Source: an uncultured bacterium
GTDB lineage: Bacteria > Gemmatimonadota > Gemmatimonadetes > Longimicrobiales > RSA9
Assembly (NCBI GenBank): GCA_937889645.1
Contig: CALBZE010000082.1
Coordinates: 1-48,112 of the forward strand
Direction: 5' to 3'
Length of the DNA stretch: 48,112 bases
Shown here: positions 13,155-21,297 of the stretch, in pieces
How the letters are laid out: the number at the start of each line of letters is the position of its first letter
Position numbering within the stretch: position 1 is the first letter of the stretch
The notes under the pieces: model-generated
Seen by the model: only the letters and a program-made list of their open reading frames with translations
Told to the model about the DNA's origin: nothing
Databases searched by the model: none
Translations under genes and position numbers: made by a program

Positions 13155-15154
13155 TCTCGACGCTGGGGTTCGGCACCATCGCCGTGGCGCTGGCGCTCTC
13201 GGTGTACGGCGCGGTCGCGGCGGTGGTCGGCGTGCGCACGCGCCGGCCGGAGCTGGTCCAGAGCGCGAGCGTCGCCGCATACGTGAACTTCGCGCTCCTG
13301 GCCATCGCCAACCTGGCAATGGTCTACGCGCTGGTCGTGCACGACTTCAGCGTCTCGTACGTCGCGCAGGTCGGCAGCCGGGCGACGCCGCTATTCATCA
13401 CGATCATATCGCTCTGGAGCGCGCTCGAGGGCTCGATCCTCTTCTGGGGCCTCGTCCTGGCCGCTTACACGGCTTCGGCGGTCTATCTGCACCGGAACCA
13501 CCCGGGCCCGCTGGTGCCGTACGCCACAGCGACGATGCTCGTCGTCGGCGCGTTCTTCTACATGCTCCTCATCGGCCCGGCGAACCCCTTCGAGCCGGTC
13601 TGGCCGGTGCCGGCGGACGGCCCGGGGCCGAACCCGCTGCTCCAGAACCACATCTTGATGGCGGTCCACCCACCGCTCCTGTATCTCGGCTACGTGGGGA
13701 TGACCGTGCCGTTCGCCTTCGCGATCGGCGCGCTCCTCTCGGGCGAGCTGGACGCGACGTGGATCCGCATGACGCGCCGCTGGACGGTCACCGCCTGGAT
13801 CTTCCTCTCCCTCGCGATCGTCGCGGGGATGTGGTGGTCGTACGAGGTGCTCGGCTGGGCGGGGTACTGGGCGTGGGACCCGGTCGAGAACGCGTCGTTC
13901 ATGCCTTGGCTCACCGCGACGGCGTTCCTGCACTCCGTCATGGTGCAGGAGCGGCGCGAGATGCTCCGGGTCTGGAACCTGAGCCTGATCGTCTCGACGT
14001 TCCTCCTCACGATCCTGGGCACGTTCCTGACGCGCAGCGGGATCGTCCAGTCGGTCCACGCCTTCACCCAGGGGACGATCGGCTACTACTTCATCGGCTT
14101 CATCGCCGTCGGGCTCGTCTTCTCGCTGATCCTGCTGACGGGCCGTGGCACGGAGCTGCGGTCGGCGGGCAACCTGGACAGCCCGCTCTCGCGTGAGACG
14201 GTCTTCCTCTTCAACAACCTGATCCTGACGGCGTTCACCTTCACCGTCCTCCTGGGGACGCTCTACCCGATCCTGGCCGAGGCGCTGCGGGGCGTGAAGG
14301 TGAGCGTGGGCGCGCCGTTCTACAACAAGATGACGCTGCCGCTGTGCATGGCGCTGTTGTTCCTGCTCGGCGTCGGCCCCGCGCTCCCGTGGCGCCGCGC
14401 CGAGCCCGACGTACTGCGGCGAAAGTTCGTCATCCCGGGGATCGCGCTGCTCGTCGTCGCCGGGGCGTCCCTCGCGCTCGGGCTGCGCCAGCCGTACGGC
14501 ATCCTGGCGTTCGGCTTCGCGGCATTCACCCTGTGCGCCACGCTGGGCGAGTTCGCCGAGGGCGCTCGGGCGCGCATGCGCGCCCACGGCGAATCACCGC
14601 TGGTCGCCCTCGGCCGCCTGATCGGCGCGAACCGGCGCCGGTACGGCGGTTACATCGCGCACCTCGGCGTGATCTCGATGGCCGTGGGGATCGCCGCGTC
14701 GTCGACGTTCCAGAAGGTGCGGGACGTGACGCTGAAGCCCGGCGAGAGCGTCCGCGCCGGCGCCTACGACGTCCGCTTCGATCAACTGTGGGCCCAGAAC
14801 GAGCCCCACCGCTTCGTCGTCGGCGCGGACCTGACCGTTCTCGCCGAGGGTAAAGAGATCGGCCGTCTGGCGCCCCGACTCAACTTCTACGGGGACCGGG
14901 ACGAGCCGATCACGACGCCCGCGGTCCGGACGCGTCCGCACGCGGACCTCTACATCAACCTCATGGCGTTCGAGCGGGATGGGTCCTCGGCCACGTTCCA
15001 GGTCATCATCGAGCCGATGGTCGTGTGGATCTGGATCGGCGGCGGGATCATCGGCCTGGGTGGTTTCATCGCCGTCTTGCCGGGCCGCCGGCGGCGCCGT
15101 GAGGCGGCCGTCGTGACGGACCCGGTCGCCGCGGGGAAGGGAGGCGACGTATGA
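13151..15154 (+). CDS. ccmF: Cytochrome c heme lyase subunit CcmF
   Basis: 667 residues, about 15 membrane helices. The WWD domain reads WAGYWAWDPVENASFMPWL (near 238-256), and conserved histidine segments are present (VHPPLLYLGYVG before it, FLHSVMVQERRE after it). A large periplasmic segment near the C-terminus (about 515-625) precedes the last helix. CcmF transfers heme from CcmE to apocytochrome CXXCH sites. GTG start inside the GTGA overlap with ccmE; no better ATG is available. Length is normal. Confidence 0.95.
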   Translation: MISTLGFGTIAVALALSVYGAVAAVVGVRTRRPELVQSASVAAYVNFALLAIANLAMVYALVVHDFSVSYVAQVGSRATPLFITIISLWSALEGSILFWGLVLAAYTASAVYLHRNHPGPLVPYATATMLVVGAFFYMLLIGPANPFEPVWPVPADGPGPNPLLQNHILMAVHPPLLYLGYVGMTVPFAFAIGALLSGELDATWIRMTRRWTVTAWIFLSLAIVAGMWWSYEVLGWAGYWAWDPVENASFMPWLTATAFLHSVMVQERREMLRVWNLSLIVSTFLLTILGTFLTRSGIVQSVHAFTQGTIGYYFIGFIAVGLVFSLILLTGRGTELRSAGNLDSPLSRETVFLFNNLILTAFTFTVLLGTLYPILAEALRGVKVSVGAPFYNKMTLPLCMALLFLLGVGPALPWRRAEPDVLRRKFVIPGIALLVVAGASLALGLRQPYGILAFGFAAFTLCATLGEFAEGARARMRAHGESPLVALGRLIGANRRRYGGYIAHLGVISMAVGIAASSTFQKVRDVTLKPGESVRAGAYDVRFDQLWAQNEPHRFVVGADLTVLAEGKEIGRLAPRLNFYGDRDEPITTPAVRTRPHADLYINLMAFERDGSSATFQVIIEPMVVWIWIGGGIIGLGGFIAVLPGRRRRREAAVVTDPVAAGKGGDV

Positions 15155-15708
15155 ACCTGCGCTCCGTCCTGATCGCGGTCCTCGTGACCCTGCCGCTGGT
15201 CGCGGTGTTCCTGCGCGGAATGCGCTCGGACCCGCGTTTCGTCCCGCCGGCGATCCCCGGACAGCCGGCGCCGGACTTCGCGCTCGTGCGCATGCCCATG
15301 GCGGCCGACGAAGAGCCGTCCGACACGATTCGCCTCGCCGATTACCGCGGCAAGGTCGTCGTCCTGAACTTCTGGGCTTCCTGGTGCGTCCCGTGCCGGG
15401 TCGAGCACCCCGAGCTCGTCGCGGTCGCGCGCGAGTATCGCGATCGCGACGTCGTCTTCCTCGGGATCCTCTACAAGGACCAGCCCGGCAACGCGCGGGC
15501 GTGGCTCAACGAGATGGGCGGCGAGGTGTATCCGACCCTCCTCGATCCGGGGTCGCGCACGGCCATCGATTACGGCCTCACCGGGGTCCCGGAAACCGTG
15601 ATCGTCGACCCCAGTGGCACTGTGGCGTTCAAGCGGATCGGGATCGTGAATCGCGAGATGCTGGTCCGCGAGATCGAGCCGTTGCTCGCGGAGGTCGTTC
15701 GCCCATGA
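15151..15708 (+). CDS. ccmG: Membrane-anchored thioredoxin CcmG/DsbE
   Basis: 185 residues. An N-terminal anchor (about 5-22) holds a thioredoxin fold in the periplasm. The active site is WCVPC (Cys79, Cys82) after VVVLNFWAS, with the cis-proline loop GVPETVIVD near 149. PDFAL and RGKVVVLNFWASWC are typical of DsbE. It keeps apocytochrome cysteines reduced for heme attachment. The acidic surface insert is short. Starts within the ccmF stop and ends within the ccmH start. Confidence 0.94.
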   Translation: MNLRSVLIAVLVTLPLVAVFLRGMRSDPRFVPPAIPGQPAPDFALVRMPMAADEEPSDTIRLADYRGKVVVLNFWASWCVPCRVEHPELVAVAREYRDRDVVFLGILYKDQPGNARAWLNEMGGEVYPTLLDPGSRTAIDYGLTGVPETVIVDPSGTVAFKRIGIVNREMLVREIEPLLAEVVRP

Positions 15709-16127
15709 TCCGCCGGCCGTCCGTCTTCGCCCTGATGCTCGTGCTCGTGATGGCCCCGGCCGCGGCGCTGGCCCAGGCCGAGCCCCAGGATGAAGTCGAG
15801 CTCGAGAAGCTGACGAGCGCCGTCGCCTCGCAACTCCGCTGTCCCGTCTGCCAGGGGCTGTCCGTTGAGGACTCGCCCACGGAGCTCGCACGGGACATGC
15901 GCGCCGTTGTCCGCGAGCAGCTCGCGAGCGGCAAGTCGCCCGAAGAGGTCAAGGCGTACTTCGTCAGCAAATACGGGGAGTGGATCCTGCTCGAGCCGAA
16001 GCCGCGGGGCCTCAACCTGGCCATCTATCTGCTCCCCGTCGCCGCGCTCGTCGCGGGCGCTGGATTGATCGTGCGGTCGGTCCGCCGCTGGACGGGCGCC
16101 CCTTCCGCCGGCGCGCCCGAGTCCTGA
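15705..16127 (+). CDS. ccmH: Cytochrome c maturation protein CcmH
   Basis: 140 residues: signal peptide (to about ALA-Q24), a three-helix periplasmic domain with the redox motif LRCPVCQG (Cys46, Cys49), and a C-terminal membrane helix (about 104-124). VKAYFVSKYGEWILLEP is strongly conserved in the family. This is the short CcmH/CycL form; no CcmI-like TPR gene follows, and lgt begins 94 bp downstream. CcmH resolves mixed disulfides in the apocytochrome with CcmG and forms the lyase with CcmF. Confidence 0.95.
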   Translation: MIRRPSVFALMLVLVMAPAAALAQAEPQDEVELEKLTSAVASQLRCPVCQGLSVEDSPTELARDMRAVVREQLASGKSPEEVKAYFVSKYGEWILLEPKPRGLNLAIYLLPVAALVAGAGLIVRSVRRWTGAPSAGAPES

Positions 16128-16221
16128 GCATCCCGGCGTCGGCCGCGGACCCGGACGCATGTAACGTGGTATCATAACGTTAGGCGTCGATCCGACTCGT
16201 ACCGACATCAACGGAGCGCGA

Positions 16222-17052
16222 ATGTATCCGGTTCTGATCGAAATCGGCGGGCTCACCATCACGACCTTCGGTCTGATGATGTTCCTGTCGTTCATCGCTG
16301 GCGCGTGGGTGCTCTCGAGGCAGATCGAGCAGCGTGGCTACGACCGCGACATCGCGTGGGATGTCCTCGTCTGGATCATGCTCGGCGGGATCCTCGGCGC
16401 GAAGCTCTACTACCTCGCGCTGCACCTGCCGGAGGTGATCGACAACCCGGCCGGAATGCTGCTGAGCCGTGGCGGGCTGGTCTGGTACGGTGGCCTGATC
16501 GGCGGCGTCCTTGCCTACTACTGGCAGATCCGCAAGCGCGGGCTCCCGCTCGCCACGTTCTACGACGCGACTGCGCCGGCGCTCATGCTGGCGATCGCGA
16601 TTGGGCGCGTCGGCTGCTTCCTCGTCGGCGACGACTACGGTCTACCGACGGACAGCTGGGTCGGGGTGGCGTTCCCGCGGGGTGCGCCGCCGAGCACGGC
16701 CGGGTACCTGCGCTCGATCGGCGTGGACGTGCCGGCCGAGATCGCGGACTCCACGGTCATGACCGTCCACCCGACGCAGCTCTACGAAGTCGGCGTGACG
16801 CTCGTCCTCTTCTTGCTCCTGCTGCGGCTTTCGCCCCGGCTCCAGGAACAGCCGGGCCGCCTCTTCGGCGCGTTCCTGGCGCTGTACGGCGTGGAGCGGT
16901 TCCTGATCGAGTTCCTGCGCGCGAAGGACGACCGGTTCCTCATCGGGCTCTCGACGTCGCAGGCGCTGAGCGTGATCCTCGTCGGGATCGCGGCCTACCT
17001 GTGGACACGCAAGACGCAGCCGGCCGCGGCCGCCTCACGCGCGGCGCAGTAG
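16222..17052 (+). CDS. lgt: Prolipoprotein diacylglyceryl transferase Lgt
   Basis: 276 residues, seven membrane helices. Transfers diacylglycerol from phosphatidylglycerol to the lipobox cysteine of prelipoproteins in the inner membrane. The Lgt signature region reads AIGRVGCFLVGDDYG (near 130-144), with the conserved GLVWYGGLIGG before it, and HPTQLYE and RFLIEFLR after it. A TATCAT box at 16170-16175 might be its -10, but no good -35 precedes it. The last 18 bp overlap the convergent uracil-DNA glycosylase gene. Fits the many lipoproteins in this window. Confidence 0.95.
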   Translation: MYPVLIEIGGLTITTFGLMMFLSFIAGAWVLSRQIEQRGYDRDIAWDVLVWIMLGGILGAKLYYLALHLPEVIDNPAGMLLSRGGLVWYGGLIGGVLAYYWQIRKRGLPLATFYDATAPALMLAIAIGRVGCFLVGDDYGLPTDSWVGVAFPRGAPPSTAGYLRSIGVDVPAEIADSTVMTVHPTQLYEVGVTLVLFLLLLRLSPRLQEQPGRLFGAFLALYGVERFLIEFLRAKDDRFLIGLSTSQALSVILVGIAAYLWTRKTQPAAAASRAAQ

Positions 17053-17691
17053 GGAAGGGATCTTCGCGAAGTCGGCTTCCATCGCCGGCAGCAGCTCACG
17101 GCGACGCAGGATCGCGGAAGGGTGGAAGAGCGGGAGGAGCGCTATGCTCCTCCCGTTTCGTTCGATGGACTGGGGCTTCCCGTGGACCTCGGTCACCTTC
17201 GCGCCCGGGAGGAAGTAGGCGAGGGCGACGCGGCCGAGCGTCACCAGGAGCTTCGGCTCGACCAGGCGGATCTGCTCCTCGAGCCACGGCGCGTGCGCCC
17301 GGATCTCGGCCGCCTTGGGCGTCCTGTTCCCGGGCGGGCGACAGGCGACGATGTTCGTGATGAACGCGCGCTCCCTGTCGAGCCCGTTCGCCTCGAACAG
17401 CTGATCGAGGAGCCGGCCCGAGCGACCGACGAACGGCGCGCCCCTCCGGTCTTCCTCCGCGCCCGGCGCCTCGCCCACCAGCATGAGCTCGGCCGGGACC
17501 GGACCGACACCGCGCACGACCTGCGTGCGCTCCCGCGCGAGGTCGCAACGCGTGCAGCAGTCCATCGCGTCGAAGAGGGCGCCGATGGAGCGCGCCCTGG
17601 GGATCTCCTCCGGGATGCCCGGGACGTACGGCCCGGGATCGCCCTTGCCGCGCCAGCAGCCGTGCTTCCCACCCGATCGCTTGTCGCCCAT
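17035..17691 (-). CDS. Family 4 uracil-DNA glycosylase (iron-sulfur type) with Cys-to-His ligand change
   Basis: 218 residues. Removes uracil from DNA. Motif GEAPGAEED (from 73) and LFHPSAIL (from 189) match family 4/5 enzymes. The Fe-S cluster of family 4 uses four cysteines. Here CTRC (46, 49) and ACRPPGNRTP (Cys117) supply three, but the fourth, 16 residues further on, is His133 (EIRAHAPWL), checked on the nucleotide level (CAC). A 30-residue N-terminal extension has an extra Cys12. Start at ATG 17691 is the first in a favourable place; the frame stays open further upstream without family similarity. Convergent overlap with lgt of 18 bp. Confidence 0.92.
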   Translation of the reverse strand: MGDKRSGGKHGCWRGKGDPGPYVPGIPEEIPRARSIGALFDAMDCCTRCDLARERTQVVRGVGPVPAELMLVGEAPGAEEDRRGAPFVGRSGRLLDQLFEANGLDRERAFITNIVACRPPGNRTPKAAEIRAHAPWLEEQIRLVEPKLLVTLGRVALAYFLPGAKVTEVHGKPQSIERNGRSIALLPLFHPSAILRRRELLPAMEADFAKIPSLLRRA

Positions 17692-17938
17692 TCCGTCTCC
17701 CGATTCTGGGTCCCAGCCGGACGCCGGCCGGGCCGCGCCGACCGCATGAGCGCCGCCTCGCTCTCGTGCGGCCCGAAACGATGGAACGTCCGCGTCGACG
17801 TCGCAACCGGGGCTGGAATACCGATTGCACCCCACGCGATGTGGAGCTACCCCGGCGCTTGCGCCGCGCAGATCGGCCACGCAGGACTCCGGCGGCCGCG
17901 GCCGGTGCGCGGTCACGCCGCCGGCGGGAGGTTCGACC

Positions 17939-18508
17939 ATGCGCACCCCATGCCCGGCTCGCGCGCTCGCCCTCGCCCTCGGCCCCGCCATCGCCGGCTG
18001 TGCCGTGCATGCGATCGACCGCTGGGACGGGCGCCCCGTCGTCCGCCATCACGTCGCCGCACCCGCTGACTCCGTCTGGTCGCGCATTCAGGACACGACC
18101 TCCGGACTCGGTCTGGTCGTCGCCGAGGTCCACCCCGAACGCCGGATCATCGAGTTCGACTGGGTCACCGCCCCCGGCGACGGGCGGCTCTACCTCCGCT
18201 GCGACGCCGCCGGCGCGATCGGGAGCGCGTCGCTGAAAGCTCGGATCCAGGTGGTCGGCGTGGGGGAAGGGAGCGTCGTCATCATCGGCACCCGGGTCCG
18301 CGCGACCGTGCCCGTCCCCTGCGAATCGACCGGCCAGTTCGAGTCGTGGCTCCTCGACCGCCTCGAGCCCGCGATCACGACGTGGCCCGGCGACGCCCGC
18401 GACGAGACGCCGGCCGCCACGCCGACTCCTGCGACCGATCGCCTCGAGCAACCGACACACCCGGAGCCCCCGGACTCGTCTACCGCGGCGGCTCGCCGAT
18501 CCGGATGA
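17939..18508 (+). CDS. Small predicted lipoprotein, unknown function
   Basis: 189 residues. The N-terminus ends in a lipobox-like AIAGC (Cys21), so the protein is probably lipid-anchored. The body (about 35-150) has alternating strands (VVRHHVAAPADSVWSRIQDT, RRIIEFDW, GRLYLRC, SVVIIGTRVRATVPVPC) that recall a START/SRPBCC-like beta sheet with one helix; this is a suggestion only. The last 40 residues are Thr/Pro/Glu-rich and likely disordered. The 3' end overlaps the convergent large gene by 29 bp. No family recognised with confidence. Confidence 0.62.
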   Translation: MRTPCPARALALALGPAIAGCAVHAIDRWDGRPVVRHHVAAPADSVWSRIQDTTSGLGLVVAEVHPERRIIEFDWVTAPGDGRLYLRCDAAGAIGSASLKARIQVVGVGEGSVVIIGTRVRATVPVPCESTGQFESWLLDRLEPAITTWPGDARDETPAATPTPATDRLEQPTHPEPPDSSTAAARRSG

Positions 18509-20246
18509 GGCGACGGCTCGTAAAGCGCGTCCCGCCCACGAGATCCGTGACCGTGAGCTCCAGCTCGTGGAGCCCACGGTCCAGCTCCAGCAGCGGGAGG
18601 TCGACCGCCAGCACCGCCAGCCGCCCGCCCTCGCCCTGGCCTTCCCATGACAGCCGCGGCGCGACCGGGTCGTCGGTCAGGCCCAGCCGCCTCCCGAGCC
18701 AGCGCGCCGCTCGGGCCAGGAGCGACGGCTCGTCCGCGCGCCTGACCGATAGCTCCACCGCGTAGCGTGTCGCGCCGTCCGGCCCGGCCTCGAGGCCGTG
18801 CGCCTCGGCGTAGAGTCCCACCGTGTCGCCCGCCTCGAAGACCAGTCGTGCCAGCGGCCGCAGCGCCGGATCGTCCCGGCCCGAAGGAAGAGCGCCCCCG
18901 CCGAACGGCGCCGCGATGACCGGATCGGAGAGAGCGACGCCCCTACGCGGATAGCCCGGCACGTCGATGCCGTACCGAGCCCGCCCGGCCAGCCGGCTCT
19001 CCTCCTCCAGGAGCTCGAAGCTGTAGACGTACCGCCCCGGCGCGACCCGAGCCTCGAGCGCCGCCAACGCGACGGAATCGTTGAGCTCCACCGTCCCCCG
19101 ACGCTCGAACGTCGGCGAGTAGTCGACGTCCAGCAGGAACAACCCGGCCAGCACGCGGGCGCCGTTCTCGACGGCGGAATCCACCACCATCTGGCCATGG
19201 ATCCGGAGCACGACCGAGTCGCCGGCCGGGTATCGTACGACCTGGTGCTCCGCCGGGACCATCCGCCGGAGCATGCCGGGGGCATAGCCGCTCCGGGCAC
19301 GCTCCGGCTCCAGCGTCCAGGGTGCGCCCGGAGGCGGTGTGTCGGGCACGCCCTCCGTCATCAGGGCGGTCGGCTCGAAGGTGAGCTGGTCCGGCTGGTA
19401 GTGCTCGATGAAGCTGTCCGGCTGGTGGAGATACATCCCGACCACCCGCTCCCGAGCGGTCGGCACGCCGTAGCGCAGAGTGAGTTCCTCGAGGTCCCGG
19501 CCCCACGCGTATACCCCGCTCACCCGCGGTGTGACCGACAGGAGCCGCCCCCATACGTGCCGCGCGAAGTGCTCGGCCCTACGTTCGTTTCCTTCAAGCA
19601 GATAGAGCGGGTCGGCCAGACGCCAGAACTGCGCCTCGTACCGCGCGCGTGCGTCGGGAGAGAGCCCGCGATACGCGCCCCGCTCGCGACCCGTGAGGAA
19701 GACCTCGACCGACTCGAACCGGCGTCGGTCCTTCTCGGACATGCGCGCCAGCGCCGCGTCGAAGGCGCGCTCGGCCGCGGAGTCGTTTGCCGCCGCGTGG
19801 TAGGCGTACCCGAGGAGGAGGTCGCCCCACACCGAGTCCGCCGTGGCCCACGCGAAGGTGAGCGCGGCCGAGAGCGCTTCATCCGCGCGGCCGTCCTCGA
19901 TCAGGTAGCGGAGCAGGGGACCGGCCGTGTCGAGGTCGCCGGGGAGCCCCGCGAATGCTCGCCTCAAGGCCTCGACCACATCCCGCCGCGCCCGCAGGAC
20001 TTGGGGCGGCGGCGGATCCGGCTCCGGCGGCGGCTCGCCGCCGTCGTAGATCAGGCAGAACCGGCCGACGATCTCGTCGCACTCGCCGCCGTATCCACCG
20101 CCGTACCGGATCGGAGCGTAGCGACGGAGCAGGTACTCGTATCGCCGCTCCGCCGATCGCGCGGCGCCTCTCAGCGACTCCGCCGAGTCCGCCGGGATCG
20201 CCGGCGGCCACGCCGCCTGAAACAGGGCAAGAACCAGGGGCAGCAC
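18480..20246 (-). CDS. Large secreted protein with GWxTD-like segment
   Basis: 588 residues. GTG start with GGAGGATAG upstream gives a short hydrophobic leader (LPLVLALFQAAW). The first third is helical and TPR-like (LLRYLIEDGRADEALSAALT, then LLGYAYHAAANDSAAERAFDAAL). FWRLADPLYLLEGN and later GVYAWGRDLEELTLRYGVP resemble the 'W.TDRG..Y.RYG.P' core of GWxTD-domain proteins, which are frequent in Gemmatimonadota and Acidobacteriota and have no known function. The rest is strand-rich. The start faces a GntR regulator across 85 bp, so the two may be linked in regulation. Ends in a 29-bp convergent overlap. Confidence 0.72.
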   Translation of the reverse strand: MLPLVLALFQAAWPPAIPADSAESLRGAARSAERRYEYLLRRYAPIRYGGGYGGECDEIVGRFCLIYDGGEPPPEPDPPPPQVLRARRDVVEALRRAFAGLPGDLDTAGPLLRYLIEDGRADEALSAALTFAWATADSVWGDLLLGYAYHAAANDSAAERAFDAALARMSEKDRRRFESVEVFLTGRERGAYRGLSPDARARYEAQFWRLADPLYLLEGNERRAEHFARHVWGRLLSVTPRVSGVYAWGRDLEELTLRYGVPTARERVVGMYLHQPDSFIEHYQPDQLTFEPTALMTEGVPDTPPPGAPWTLEPERARSGYAPGMLRRMVPAEHQVVRYPAGDSVVLRIHGQMVVDSAVENGARVLAGLFLLDVDYSPTFERRGTVELNDSVALAALEARVAPGRYVYSFELLEEESRLAGRARYGIDVPGYPRRGVALSDPVIAAPFGGGALPSGRDDPALRPLARLVFEAGDTVGLYAEAHGLEAGPDGATRYAVELSVRRADEPSLLARAARWLGRRLGLTDDPVAPRLSWEGQGEGGRLAVLAVDLPLLELDRGLHELELTVTDLVGGTRFTSRRLIRIGEPPR

Positions 20247-20331
20247 GTCCTATCCTCCGACGGTACGGTGGAACCCTTCTTGCATCTGCCACGCGGACCT
20301 CAGCTCCACCCCCAACACACTGGAGGCGACC

Positions 20332-21297
20332 ATGGCCAGGGATCAGGTCGCCGGTGCGATCATCCTGGACAAGCTGCGCGCTCGCATCATCTCCGGTCTG
20401 TACGTCGGCAGCTGGGGGCCGAACGACCGGCTGCCGAGCATCCGCGAGATCGCAGAGGCCGAGGGCGTGGACCGCAAGACCGCTGCCGCCGCGTATCACC
20501 GCCTCGAGGAGGAAGGGCTCGTGCGCGTCCGGTCGCGGTCGGGCGTCTACCTCGCCAACGCCCAGTCGCCGGTCGACTCCACCGGCCCGCTCGAGCGCCT
20601 GCACCGGCAATGGCTACAACACACGTTCGAGGGCGCCCGCGCCCTCGGCCTCGACACGCGCTCCATCCTTCGAATGGTCAACGCCGTCGCGGAGCTCGAG
20701 CAGGTCAGGCTCCCCGTGGTCGAGTGCAACTGGAGCCAGGCGACGGCGATCTCCGACGAGCTGCGCGAGCGTCTCGACGTGCAGGCCATGCCGTACCTCC
20801 TCGATGAGCTGCGACCCGGCGACCCGGTCCTCGCCGAGGCGCCGGTCCTCGTGACGACGCCGTACCACGGCGCCGAGGTCGGACTCATCGCCCCACGTCG
20901 CACGATCATCGAGGTGACGCTCGCACCCGACGTCCTGCGGGGTATCTGCGAACATGCAGAGCAGTGCCGGCTCGTCGTCGTCACGGGGAACGATCTGCTC
21001 GAGGCGAAGGTGAGCCGCGCCCTCGGGCATTGCGCGGACCCGGCCGCCGCCGGCGTGGTCACCGTGTCGGCCGAAGACCGGCCCCGCCTCATGGCCTCCG
21101 TGCCGCAGGCGGACGCCGTCTACCTCTGGCCCGGGACGCCGCCGTGGATCGAAGAAGTGCTCCCGGCCTCCTGCCGCAGGATCCGGCCGAACCGGACGAT
21201 CGCCAAGGATTCGATCCTGCGGATCCAGACCGCGCTCCTCGACGCGGCGCTCCGGCGCGCCCGGGTCAGTACGTCCATCGGCGCAATAGCTCGATGA
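20332..21297 (+). CDS. GntR-family regulator with unassigned C-terminal domain
   Basis: 321 residues. The winged helix lies at about 10-75: DRLPSIREIAEAEGVDRKTAAAAYHRLEEEGLV is a textbook GntR helix-turn-helix, with wing RVRSRSGVYLA. The C-terminal 240 residues do not look like FCD, UTRA or aminotransferase domains. They show alternating strands and helices (VVECNWSQATAISDEL, VLVTTPYHGAEVGLI, RLVVVTGNDLLEAKV, ADAVYLWPGTPPWIEEVLP), suggesting a Rossmann-like or periplasmic-binding-like sensor. Divergent from the large secreted protein gene, its likeliest target. The 3' end overlaps tamB by 32 bp on the opposite strand. ATG has GGAGG upstream. Confidence 0.85.
   Translation: MARDQVAGAIILDKLRARIISGLYVGSWGPNDRLPSIREIAEAEGVDRKTAAAAYHRLEEEGLVRVRSRSGVYLANAQSPVDSTGPLERLHRQWLQHTFEGARALGLDTRSILRMVNAVAELEQVRLPVVECNWSQATAISDELRERLDVQAMPYLLDELRPGDPVLAEAPVLVTTPYHGAEVGLIAPRRTIIEVTLAPDVLRGICEHAEQCRLVVVTGNDLLEAKVSRALGHCADPAAAGVVTVSAEDRPRLMASVPQADAVYLWPGTPPWIEEVLPASCRRIRPNRTIAKDSILRIQTALLDAALRRARVSTSIGAIAR

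Noticed and set aside
16162..16182. TAACGT direct repeat and TAACGTTA palindrome before lgt as an operator
   Set aside because: Short and with no regulator or conservation evidence; the -10-like TATCAT lacks a -35, so it was not called as a feature.
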